NCBI GenBank assembly: GCA_947462115.1
Contig: CANHON010000255.1
Coordinates: 1 to 6,857, forward strand
Direction: 5' to 3'
From: Deltaproteobacteria bacterium
GTDB lineage: Bacteria > Myxococcota_A > UBA796 > UBA2385
DNA: 6,857 bases
A program made the position numbers and the translations under genes. Each line of letters opens with the position of its first letter. Position 1 is the first letter of the stretch. A model generated the notes under the pieces. It did not search any database, was not told the DNA's origin, and worked only from the letters and a program-made list of their open reading frames with translations. Shown in pieces: positions 1 to 5,217 of the stretch.

Positions 1-495
1 CAAGCACGTGCCGACCAGGCCGACGATCATCATCCAGCGGGCGGGGCTCATCTCCGAGGCCGCGACCGGCCAGGCGCGCTCCAGGTCCCGGGCGGCGTAG
101 AACAGCAGCTCCCAGTCCGCTCGGCCGCCGGTGGTCTGGAAAAAGCCGAGATCAGCGGCGCAGCCGATGCACAGGAGCACCACGAAGACGGACCAGATCG
201 CCTTGAAGGCCCGCGGGGTCCAGCGCCCGAGCGTGCGGGAGACCAAGAAGGCCACGCCGCCCGCCAACAACCACTGCTGAAGCTCGCCAAACAGCAGCAT
301 CTTGACGTCGTAGGCCGTCCAGGGCGTGATGGGGCCCCGGCGCAAGGACAAGCGGAAGGCGAGCAGCGGCAGGACCGGCAGCACGCTCCCCAGGAAGAAC
401 CAGCGCAATTCGTCGCCGGTGGGCGCTTGGCCGGCCAACCAGCGCGCGGCGCGGCGCCAACGGGGCTCAGGACCTGGCGAAGCGGCGGCGGACAT
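1..495 (-). CDS. Polytopic membrane protein, N-terminal part, possibly LTA-synthase/sulfatase type (3' end outside window)
   Basis: An open frame of 165 codons runs from ATG at 495-493 to the left edge without a stop. The frame encodes a plausible inner-membrane protein. A short Arg-rich cytoplasmic start (residues 1-31) is followed by hydrophobic segments at about 33-47, 66-86 and 99-119, with a fourth beginning near 153. A polar stretch rich in aromatic and acidic residues (about 120-150, including GRADWELLFYAARD) separates the last two. This arrangement resembles the N-terminal membrane region of LtaS-like phosphoglycerol transferases and membrane sulfatases, whose catalytic domain would lie beyond the left edge. 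That assignment is a resemblance only, because no catalytic residue is visible. No good Shine-Dalgarno precedes the ATG, so the start is uncertain; the frame stays open further upstream but I found no better start codon. It is transcribed divergently from the methyltransferase gene. Confidence is good for coding, moderate to low for family. Confidence 0.6.
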   Translation of the reverse strand, partial: MSAAASPGPEPRWRRAARWLAGQAPTGDELRWFFLGSVLPVLPLLAFRLSLRRGPITPWTAYDVKMLLFGELQQWLLAGGVAFLVSRTLGRWTPRAFKAIWSVFVVLLCIGCAADLGFFQTTGGRADWELLFYAARDLERAWPVAASEMSPARWMMIVGLVGTCL

Positions 496-625
496 GGTGC
501 ACCCAGCGCGGGCGTGGCGGCCCGCGGTTCCCGACCCCGAAGCAGCGCGGGGTTTGATCCAAGCGGCGCGATAATCGGTTCCACCGCGGCCCGACAGGCG
601 CCGCCCCCCACACCCGGAGTCAACG
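496..625. promoter_or_regulatory. Divergent intergenic region with a possible -10 element (GATAAT, 570-575)
   Basis: This 130-base gap separates the divergent membrane-protein and methyltransferase genes, so it must hold promoters for both. The only AT-rich patch is about 553-580. It contains GATAAT at 570-575, five of six matches to a sigma-70 -10 box on the plus strand, which would give a leader of roughly 44 bases for the methyltransferase. No -35 box sits at the proper distance: TTGATC at 554-559 is only 10 bases away. The promoter call is therefore weak. Confidence 0.25.
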
Positions 626-1633
626 ATGACCGAAAGCGACGCCCTGCTCGCCACCCTCCGCCAGCAGGCCGAGGGCGCCACCCAGCTCAACCTCGCGTTC
701 ATTGGCGTGGCCAACGGGCTCTTCGACGCGCTCGCCGCAGAGGCTGGGAGCCCCGAGGGCCTCGCAGCGCGCCTCGGCTACGACCCCGCCTACCTGCGCC
801 GCTGGTGCGACGCTGCCTATGCCTTTGGCCTGCTGGACGGCGAAGACGACGCCCTGCACCCGAGCCCGATGGGCGCGCTCTACCGCAGCGGCCAGCCCGG
901 CTGGGCGATGGCGGCCGGCGGCGCCCTCTCCGCCCACATGGCCGAGCGGGTCGTGGGTCTGATGCGCACCGGCGAGCGGCCCGGCGAGGCGCTCCTCGAA
1001 GAGAAGGCCAGCATCGCCGCCCTCTTTGGGCCGATGCTGGAGCAGGGCTTCACCCCGATGCTCGGCGGCCCGGTGCTCCGCTCGGTGCCCGTTTTTGAAG
1101 AGCTGCTCCAGAATGACGCGCTGGTCATCGATCTTGGCTGCGGCAACGGCTGGTACCTGCGCGTGCTGGCCCAGCGCTTCCCGGCCCTGCGCGGCCTCGG
1201 CATCGACGGCATGGCGGAGAACATCGACGGCGCGACGGCCAGCGCCGAGGCGGCCGGGCTCAGCGCGCGCCTGCGCTTCCTCCGGGGCGACGTGCTCAGC
1301 CTCGGCCCCACCGAGCCCGCCACGCTCATCGCCATGAACCGGGCGCTCCACCACGTCTGGGATCGCCAAAGTGACGTGATGGCAGCCATCTTCGACCGGC
1401 TCAAGCCCGGGGGCGCCGCGGTGATCTGGGAGCCCGCCTGGCCCGCCGATCCCCGCAGCCTGCGTCCAGAGGGCCGCCCGGGCATCACCTGGAACAACAT
1501 CCTGGAGCACGCCCAGGGCAACCACCTGCTGCGCCCCGACGAGATCGCCGCCGCCGCCGCCGCCGCCGGCCTCGTGCCGACGATCCACCCGGTGGGCTTC
1601 GACGTGGTGGTGGTGGCCCGCCGCCCCGCCTGA
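626..1633 (+). CDS. Class I SAM-dependent methyltransferase with N-terminal winged-helix-like domain
   Basis: The 335-residue protein has the two-part layout of small-molecule methyltransferases. Residues about 1-90 form a helical, winged-helix-like dimerisation domain (GLFDAL, then AARLGYDPAYLRRW, then FGLLDG), as in O-methyltransferase-type and Rv2258c-type proteins. Residues about 160-335 form the Rossmann-like SAM domain. Motif I is DLGCGNG at 169-175, the acidic residue expected to bind the SAM ribose is D194 in GIDG, D222 follows in RGDV, and the post-motif LKPGG is at 259-263. A strong ribosome binding site, GGAG at 616-619, lies six bases before the ATG and fixes the start. The acceptor substrate cannot be read from sequence. 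Seven consecutive GCC codons (1547-1567) give an alanine run near the C-terminus. The next gene on the same strand begins 165 bases later behind its own putative sigma-54 promoter, so this gene is probably transcribed separately. Confidence 0.88.
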   Translation: MTESDALLATLRQQAEGATQLNLAFIGVANGLFDALAAEAGSPEGLAARLGYDPAYLRRWCDAAYAFGLLDGEDDALHPSPMGALYRSGQPGWAMAAGGALSAHMAERVVGLMRTGERPGEALLEEKASIAALFGPMLEQGFTPMLGGPVLRSVPVFEELLQNDALVIDLGCGNGWYLRVLAQRFPALRGLGIDGMAENIDGATASAEAAGLSARLRFLRGDVLSLGPTEPATLIAMNRALHHVWDRQSDVMAAIFDRLKPGGAAVIWEPAWPADPRSLRPEGRPGITWNNILEHAQGNHLLRPDEIAAAAAAAGLVPTIHPVGFDVVVVARRPA

Positions 1634-1638
1634 GCCCA

Positions 1639-1699
1639 GCACCGGCCGAGCGGTGCGCCCTCCACCGACATTTCGGTGCGGACCACCGACCGGCCGGTG
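1639..1699. promoter_or_regulatory. Cluster of three inverted repeats (CACCG-N-CGGTG), candidate activator binding sites
   Basis: Three perfect inverted repeats share the half-sites CACCG and CGGTG. They lie at 1639-1656 (stem GCACCG/CGGTGC, 6-base centre), 1663-1678 (CACCGA/TCGGTG, 4-base centre) and 1684-1699 (CACCG/CGGTG, 6-base centre). The right arm CGGTGCG recurs exactly at 1651, 1674 and 1695. Centre spacings are 23 and 21 bases, close to two helical turns, so the sites would fall on nearly the same DNA face. They sit about 84, 105 and 128 bases upstream of the start site predicted from the sigma-54 element, the usual zone for enhancer-binding-protein sites. The first repeat follows the methyltransferase stop codon by five bases and could instead be a transcript-end hairpin, but no T-tract follows it. 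Confidence 0.5.
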
Positions 1700-1749
1700 C
1701 GCTGGCCCCGCCCCTGGCCCCAGCCGGCGCCCGCGGCCCCTCCGCAGGC

Positions 1750-1765
1750 TGGCACAGCTTTTGCT
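1750..1765 (+). promoter_or_regulatory. Sigma-54 (RpoN) promoter, -24/-12 element
   Basis: The sequence TGGCACAGCTTTTGCT matches the sigma-54 consensus TGGCAC-N5-TTGCW at every defined position. GG lies at 1751-1752 and GC at 1763-1764, with exactly the required spacing. The predicted transcription start is near 1776, giving a leader of about 23 bases with the flavoprotein ribosome binding site at 1790-1793. The run of T in an otherwise GC-dominated gap makes a chance match less likely. Such promoters need an ATP-driven activator bound upstream, and a repeat cluster suited to that role lies at 1639-1699. Confidence 0.75.
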
Positions 1766-1798
1766 CAGCGCCCGGCGACCCCCACCTCTGGAGCCCCG

Positions 1799-3250
1799 AT
1801 GACCGCGCCCCTTGCAGCCCAGCCCGCCGATCTCACCGTAGACATCGCCATCCTCGGCGCTGGCACCGCTGGCCTGCGGGCCCGCGCCGCCGCCCTGGCC
1901 CGCGGGATGCGCGTGCTGCTCATCGATCCCGGCCCGCTCGGCACCACCTGCGCCCGGGTGGGCTGCATGCCGAGCAAGCTGCTCATCGCCGCCGCCGACG
2001 CCGCCCACCACGCCGAGGGCGCCCACCGCTTCGGCGCCGACATCCAGAGAAAGGCCGTGGTGGACGGCAAAGCCGTGATGGCGCGCGTGCGCTCCGAGCG
2101 CGACCGCTTCGTCTCCTTCACCACCGCCACCACCGACACCCTGGGCGAAGACGCCCTGTGGCACGGCCGCGGCCGCTTCCTCTCACCCACCCGCCTCGCC
2201 GTGCAGCCCACCGACGGCGGCCCGGAGCGGTCGGTGGAGGCCAAGGCGGTGATCATCGCCACCGGCAGCCGCCCCAGCGTCTTCCCGCAGTTTTTGGGGG
2301 CGAAGGATCGCCTCATCTTCAACGACGACGTCTTTGAGTGGACCGACCTGCCCCGCAGCGTGGCGGTGATCGGCCCCGGCGTCATCGGCCTGGAGCTCGG
2401 CCAGGCCCTACACCGCCTTGGCGTGCGGGTGCGGATCTTCGGCGTGCGCGGCCTGATTGGCCCGCTGAGCGACCCCGCCATCAAGGCCGCCGCCACCGCC
2501 GCCTTGGCCGCCGAGCTGCCCCTGCACACCAACGCCCGCATCGACGCCATCGACCGGGTCGAGGGGGGCGTGCGCATGCGCTTCGTCACCGACGTAAGCC
2601 TCACCGAAGAGGACGTGCAGGAGGAGATCTTCGACCACCTGCTCGTGGCCACCGGCCGCAGCCCCAACACCGACCGCCTCGGCCTGCAGGAGATCGGCGT
2701 GGCCCTCGACCGCCGCGGCCTGCCGCCGGTCGATCTGCAGACCCTCCAAGTGGCCGGCCTGCCCATCTTTTTGGCCGGCGACGCCTTGGCCGAGCGCCCC
2801 TTGCTGCACGAGGCCAGCGACGAGGGCGCCCACGCTGGCGAGAACGCCGCCCGCCTCGTGGCCGGGGCCCCCTTGGCGCCCATCCAGCGCCGCAGCGCGC
2901 TCAGCGTGGTGTTCACCGAGCCCCAGATCGCCCTGGTCGGCGCCCGCTTCGCCGAGCTCAACCCCGATGAGATCGTCGTCGGTGACGTTGATATGGGCGA
3001 TCAAGGCCGCAGCCGGGTGGGGCTGCGCAACCAGGGCCGCCTGCACGTCTACGCGGCGCGCGGCACAGGCAAGCTCCTCGGCGCCGAGCTCTGCGGCCCC
3101 GACGCCGAGCACCTCGCGCACCTGCTCGCCTGGGTCCACCAGCTCGGCCTGACGGTGCCAGAGATCTTGGCCCTGCCCTTCTACCACCCGGTCGTCGAAG
3201 AGGGCCTGCGCACCGCGCTCCGCGACGCCCAGGCCCAGCTGCGGGCCTAA
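1799..3250 (+). CDS. Dihydrolipoamide dehydrogenase-like flavoprotein (class I pyridine nucleotide-disulfide oxidoreductase, Lpd3-like)
   Basis: This 483-residue enzyme should pass electrons between NAD(P)H and a disulfide substrate through FAD and a redox-active cysteine pair, in the cytoplasm. The FAD-binding motif GAGTAG is at 20-25, with D43 ending the second strand. The active disulfide is C51 and C56 in TTCARVGCMPSK. The nucleotide-binding motif GPGVIG is at 192-197. The second FAD motif AGDAL includes D328. The C-terminal dimerisation domain carries the catalytic His-Glu pair H463 and E468 in FYHPVVEEG. The CARVGCMPSK and FYHPVVEEG forms resemble the Lpd3-type branch rather than the E3 subunit of the main 2-oxoacid dehydrogenases. 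No E1 or E2 gene is nearby, so a housekeeping E3 role is unlikely. The ATG at 1799 is chosen because GGAG (1790-1793) precedes it by five bases; an in-frame GTG at 1676 would add 41 unconserved residues across the promoter. The stop overlaps the stop of the convergent OsmC gene. The true substrate is not known; family assignment is firm. Confidence 0.9.
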   Translation: MTAPLAAQPADLTVDIAILGAGTAGLRARAAALARGMRVLLIDPGPLGTTCARVGCMPSKLLIAAADAAHHAEGAHRFGADIQRKAVVDGKAVMARVRSERDRFVSFTTATTDTLGEDALWHGRGRFLSPTRLAVQPTDGGPERSVEAKAVIIATGSRPSVFPQFLGAKDRLIFNDDVFEWTDLPRSVAVIGPGVIGLELGQALHRLGVRVRIFGVRGLIGPLSDPAIKAAATAALAAELPLHTNARIDAIDRVEGGVRMRFVTDVSLTEEDVQEEIFDHLLVATGRSPNTDRLGLQEIGVALDRRGLPPVDLQTLQVAGLPIFLAGDALAERPLLHEASDEGAHAGENAARLVAGAPLAPIQRRSALSVVFTEPQIALVGARFAELNPDEIVVGDVDMGDQGRSRVGLRNQGRLHVYAARGTGKLLGAELCGPDAEHLAHLLAWVHQLGLTVPEILALPFYHPVVEEGLRTALRDAQAQLRA

Positions 3251-3702
3251 GGCAGCAGCCCGGCCTCGACCCGCACCGCCGTCCGGACGCTCTGGGCGAT
3301 GAAGCAGCCGCGGTGGGCGGCGGCGTGCAGCTTGTCGAGCTGCTCCGGGCTCACCTCGACCCCGGGCACGAACCGCACCATCGGGCGCAGCACCACCTCG
3401 GTGACCGCGAGGCGGCCCTCGGCGTTCTTGGCGAGGATGCCGGTGGCTGCGTCTTCGTAGCGCTCCACCGGCGTCTTCTTGTTGGCGGCGATGGCGAGGA
3501 AGGTCAGCATGTGGCAGGCGCTGAGCGCGCCCACGAAGGCCTCTTCGGGGTTGAGGCGGTCGGCGGCGCCCTTGTACTCGGGGGCGGCGCTGCCCAGGGC
3601 CTGCTGGCCGCTGCCGTAGATCAGGGTGTGGTCGCGGCTGTGGTCGTCGAGGGGGCCGGCAGCGCCGCGCTCCCAGAGCAGCTTGGCAACAAATTCAGAC
3701 AT
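3247..3702 (-). CDS. OsmC-family peroxiredoxin
   Basis: The 151-residue protein has the length and signature of the OsmC/Ohr superfamily, cytoplasmic thiol peroxidases that reduce organic or fatty-acid hydroperoxides. The peroxidatic cysteine is C63 in NPEEAFVGALSACHM (51-65), in the central helix, with conserved acids E53/E54 just before it. The partner cysteine is C133 in the HRGCFIAQSV segment (130-139). The SACHM and CFIA forms place it in the general OsmC branch rather than classical Ohr. The ATG at 3702 is preferred because GGAG lies five bases ahead of it on the minus strand; a GTG at 3747 in the same frame would add 15 residues without a convincing ribosome binding site. The gene converges on the flavoprotein gene, with overlapping stop codons and no terminator between them. 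OsmC/Ohr proteins elsewhere take electrons from lipoyl groups recharged by dihydrolipoamide dehydrogenase, which makes this neighbour notable. Confidence 0.88.
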   Translation of the reverse strand: MSEFVAKLLWERGAAGPLDDHSRDHTLIYGSGQQALGSAAPEYKGAADRLNPEEAFVGALSACHMLTFLAIAANKKTPVERYEDAATGILAKNAEGRLAVTEVVLRPMVRFVPGVEVSPEQLDKLHAAAHRGCFIAQSVRTAVRVEAGLLP

Positions 3703-3735
3703 CTCAGCTCCATTGATGCAGGGCGAGGGAAACGG

Positions 3736-3748
3736 GGTGGCCGCCACC
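3736..3748. repeat. Inverted repeat upstream of the OsmC gene (possible operator)
   Basis: GGTGGC and GCCACC form a perfect inverted repeat around a single central C, 34 bases before the OsmC start codon. It could be a repressor site or a small leader hairpin controlling the peroxidase gene. In DNA this GC-rich a 6-base arm is not strong evidence, and no promoter boxes are recognisable around it. Confidence 0.25.
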
Positions 3749-3786
3749 GGGCGGTCGAGCCCCCCGTCTGCACGGCCGCGGTGGGG

Positions 3787-3808
3787 AAAAGCCCCCGGCG
3801 CCCCCGGG
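3787..3808 (-). terminator. Weak intrinsic terminator candidate for the ATP-grasp gene
   Basis: Read on the minus strand, the stem CCCGG/CCGGG with a 5-base loop is followed two G and one C later by TTTT. It begins about 27 bases past the ATP-grasp stop codon. The stem is short and the T-tract minimal, so it may be only a partial stop and readthrough into the OsmC gene on the same strand is possible. Confidence 0.3.
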
Positions 3809-3834
3809 TCTGCGCGGGCCCTGCGGAAGATCAG

Positions 3835-5052
3835 CTAGCGGGCGTAGAGCGCGATGGTCGCGGCGGCGGCGTCGGCCATCTGCCGGGTGAAGGCCGCATC
3901 GGGGTGCCGCAGCACGAGGTTGCCGTCCGAGAGGAAGGTCTGGGTCCAGTCGCGGCGGGCCGCGCCCACCGGCAGCAGGTCGAGCCGGGCGACATGCTCG
4001 CCATACTTGCGGAGAAACTCGTCCAGGCCGCTATAGCCGACGATCTTGCCCTGGCCCTGGGCCCGCTTGAACACGATGGCCGCGCTGTAGGGCCGGGCCC
4101 GCAGCGGGCGCACCGGCCGACCCACCACCGCCTCGCCATAGGCGGCGTAGAGGTCAATGTCGCCGGTGTAGTTCATCAGATCGACCATGTTCGCCCCGGG
4201 CGGCCGACAGGCGATCTCGCCGAAGATGGCCTCCCCGCGGCTGTTGAGGAACCACTCCATGTGGGTGATGCCCGTGCCCATGCCGAGGGCCGCGAGCACC
4301 TTCCGGCCGAGGGCGATGCCGCCCTGCAGGTCCGGGGCCGACAGATCGCGCTCCGACTGGATGATCGGGCTGATCCACTCGTTCTGCCGCGCCACCAAGG
4401 CCGAGGGCCGGTAGCGGCACACGCTCTCGTAGACCGGCTGCCCGTCCACGCACAGGGTCTCGTAGGTGAGCTCCTCGCCGACAATGAACTCCTCCACGCT
4501 CAGCTCGGCGTGGTGGCCGAGGCGGTCGAGCACCGCCGGGAGCTGCGCCAGATCATCGACCCGGAAGGTGTCGGCGCTGCCCGCGCCCTGCACCGGCTTG
4601 AGGATGAGGGGGACCCCGAGCTGGGCCGCCGCCGCCTCGGCCTGCGCCCGGCCCACCGCCCGCAGCGTCAGGGGCACCCGGAGCCCCGCCGCCGCCACCC
4701 GCGCCCGCATCTCTGGCTTGTCGCGGAAGCCCACCGTCGCCTGCACCCCGAGGCCCGGCAGGCCGAGCCGCTCCCGCAGGCGCGCGGCGAGCAGCACCAG
4801 GGGCTCCCACAGGCACTCCACCCGGTCGGGGCGCCGGCCGCCAAGCCACTTGAGGATGTGCCGCTCCACGTCATCTTCGTCCAGCAGCCGCGGCACCCTG
4901 AGGTAGCCCGCGAGCGCGCCCTGGGCCGCGGTGGGCAGGCTGCCGAAGGCGCCGTCGCCGACCCCCCACACCCGCGCGCCCGCTTGGCGCAGCCCGCGGG
5001 CAAATTCCGCCATCTCAGGGGGGAAGCTCGGGTTGAGGTACAGGACGTCCAT
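3835..5052 (-). CDS. ATP-grasp ligase of unknown substrate
   Basis: The 405-residue protein fits an ATP-dependent carboxylate-amine ligase or related ATP-grasp enzyme, which activates a carboxylate as acyl phosphate and joins it to a nucleophile. Residues about 1-100 form a nucleotide-like N-terminal domain beginning MDVLYLNPSFPPEMAEFARGL. K112 (FRDKPEMR) lies in the linker. K152 in ILKPVQGAGS is the expected ATP-binding lysine followed by the flexible glycine loop. VEEFIVGEE (186-194) is the adenine-side segment. E266 (HMEWF), E279 and N288 (GEIACRPPGAN) are the expected metal ligands. The core is complete and should be active. The ATG at 5052 follows GGAGGGAGC on the minus strand, a strong ribosome binding site. 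A longer open frame continues upstream but is antisense to the helicase gene. No biosynthetic cluster surrounds it, so the product cannot be named. It lies 132 bases upstream of the OsmC gene on the same strand and is divergent from the helicase. Confidence 0.85.
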   Translation of the reverse strand: MDVLYLNPSFPPEMAEFARGLRQAGARVWGVGDGAFGSLPTAAQGALAGYLRVPRLLDEDDVERHILKWLGGRRPDRVECLWEPLVLLAARLRERLGLPGLGVQATVGFRDKPEMRARVAAAGLRVPLTLRAVGRAQAEAAAAQLGVPLILKPVQGAGSADTFRVDDLAQLPAVLDRLGHHAELSVEEFIVGEELTYETLCVDGQPVYESVCRYRPSALVARQNEWISPIIQSERDLSAPDLQGGIALGRKVLAALGMGTGITHMEWFLNSRGEAIFGEIACRPPGANMVDLMNYTGDIDLYAAYGEAVVGRPVRPLRARPYSAAIVFKRAQGQGKIVGYSGLDEFLRKYGEHVARLDLLPVGAARRDWTQTFLSDGNLVLRHPDAAFTRQMADAAAATIALYAR

Positions 5053-5217
5053 GCTCCCTCCGGCGCGCCGCCGGCCGCGCCGGCCTGTTGTACCACGGCC
5101 CTGGGGGGCGCCCCGGCGCATGACAAGCTGGAAACAAGGCGCCGCCGCCGCTGCGCCCTCCTGGCCCCCCTGCGAGCGAGCCCCTATGTGCGGCGCTCCC
5201 CGAGCACCGGCCCGACC
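5053..5217. promoter_or_regulatory. Divergent intergenic region between ATP-grasp and helicase genes
   Basis: The 165 bases between the two divergent start codons must contain both promoters. The least GC-rich patch is about 5119-5139 (around GACAAGCTGGAAACAAGG), the best place for a core promoter, but no -35/-10 pair at correct spacing was found on either strand. A 10-base palindrome, GGGGCGCCCC, lies at 5105-5114. Confidence 0.35.
5060..5083 (-). other. Strong GC hairpin abutting the ATP-grasp ribosome binding site
   Basis: CCGGCGCG (5060-5067) and CGCGCCGG (5076-5083) form a perfect 8-base-pair stem with an 8-base loop. In the ATP-grasp leader RNA its 3' arm takes in the first two G of the GGAGG ribosome binding site (5061-5057), so folding could reduce translation initiation. 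It could also be a coincidence of GC-rich sequence. Confidence 0.35.

Noticed and set aside
554..575. Sigma-70 promoter TTGATC/GATAAT
   Set aside because: The boxes are 10 bases apart rather than about 17, so only the -10-like element is kept as a weak candidate.
48..623. Minus-strand frame overlapping the partial membrane-protein gene
   Set aside because: Its product is Ser/Arg/Pro-rich and out of frame with the coherent hydrophobic reading that runs off the left edge.
427..1098. Plus-strand frame across the first intergenic gap and the methyltransferase start
   Set aside because: Arg/Pro-rich translation with no domain; it is a shadow of the methyltransferase frame.
1639..1656. Reading the first inverted repeat as an intrinsic terminator of the methyltransferase gene
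   Set aside because: No T-tract follows and the same arms recur twice more upstream of a sigma-54 promoter, so a binding-site role fits better, though termination is not excluded.
1702..1721. Direct repeat CTGGCCCC, two copies 12 bases apart
   Set aside because: Short and likely in GC-rich sequence, with no matching pattern elsewhere in the gap.
1676..1798. GTG start that would lengthen the flavoprotein by 41 residues
   Set aside because: The added residues are Pro/Arg/Ala-rich, unlike the family's N-terminus, lack a ribosome binding site and overlap the promoter; the ATG at 1799 has a proper site.
620..2164. Long minus-strand open frame opposite the methyltransferase and flavoprotein genes
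   Set aside because: It is antisense to two well-supported genes, is low-complexity (Gly, Ala, His and Arg runs), shows no recognisable domain, and arises from high GC content suppressing stop codons.
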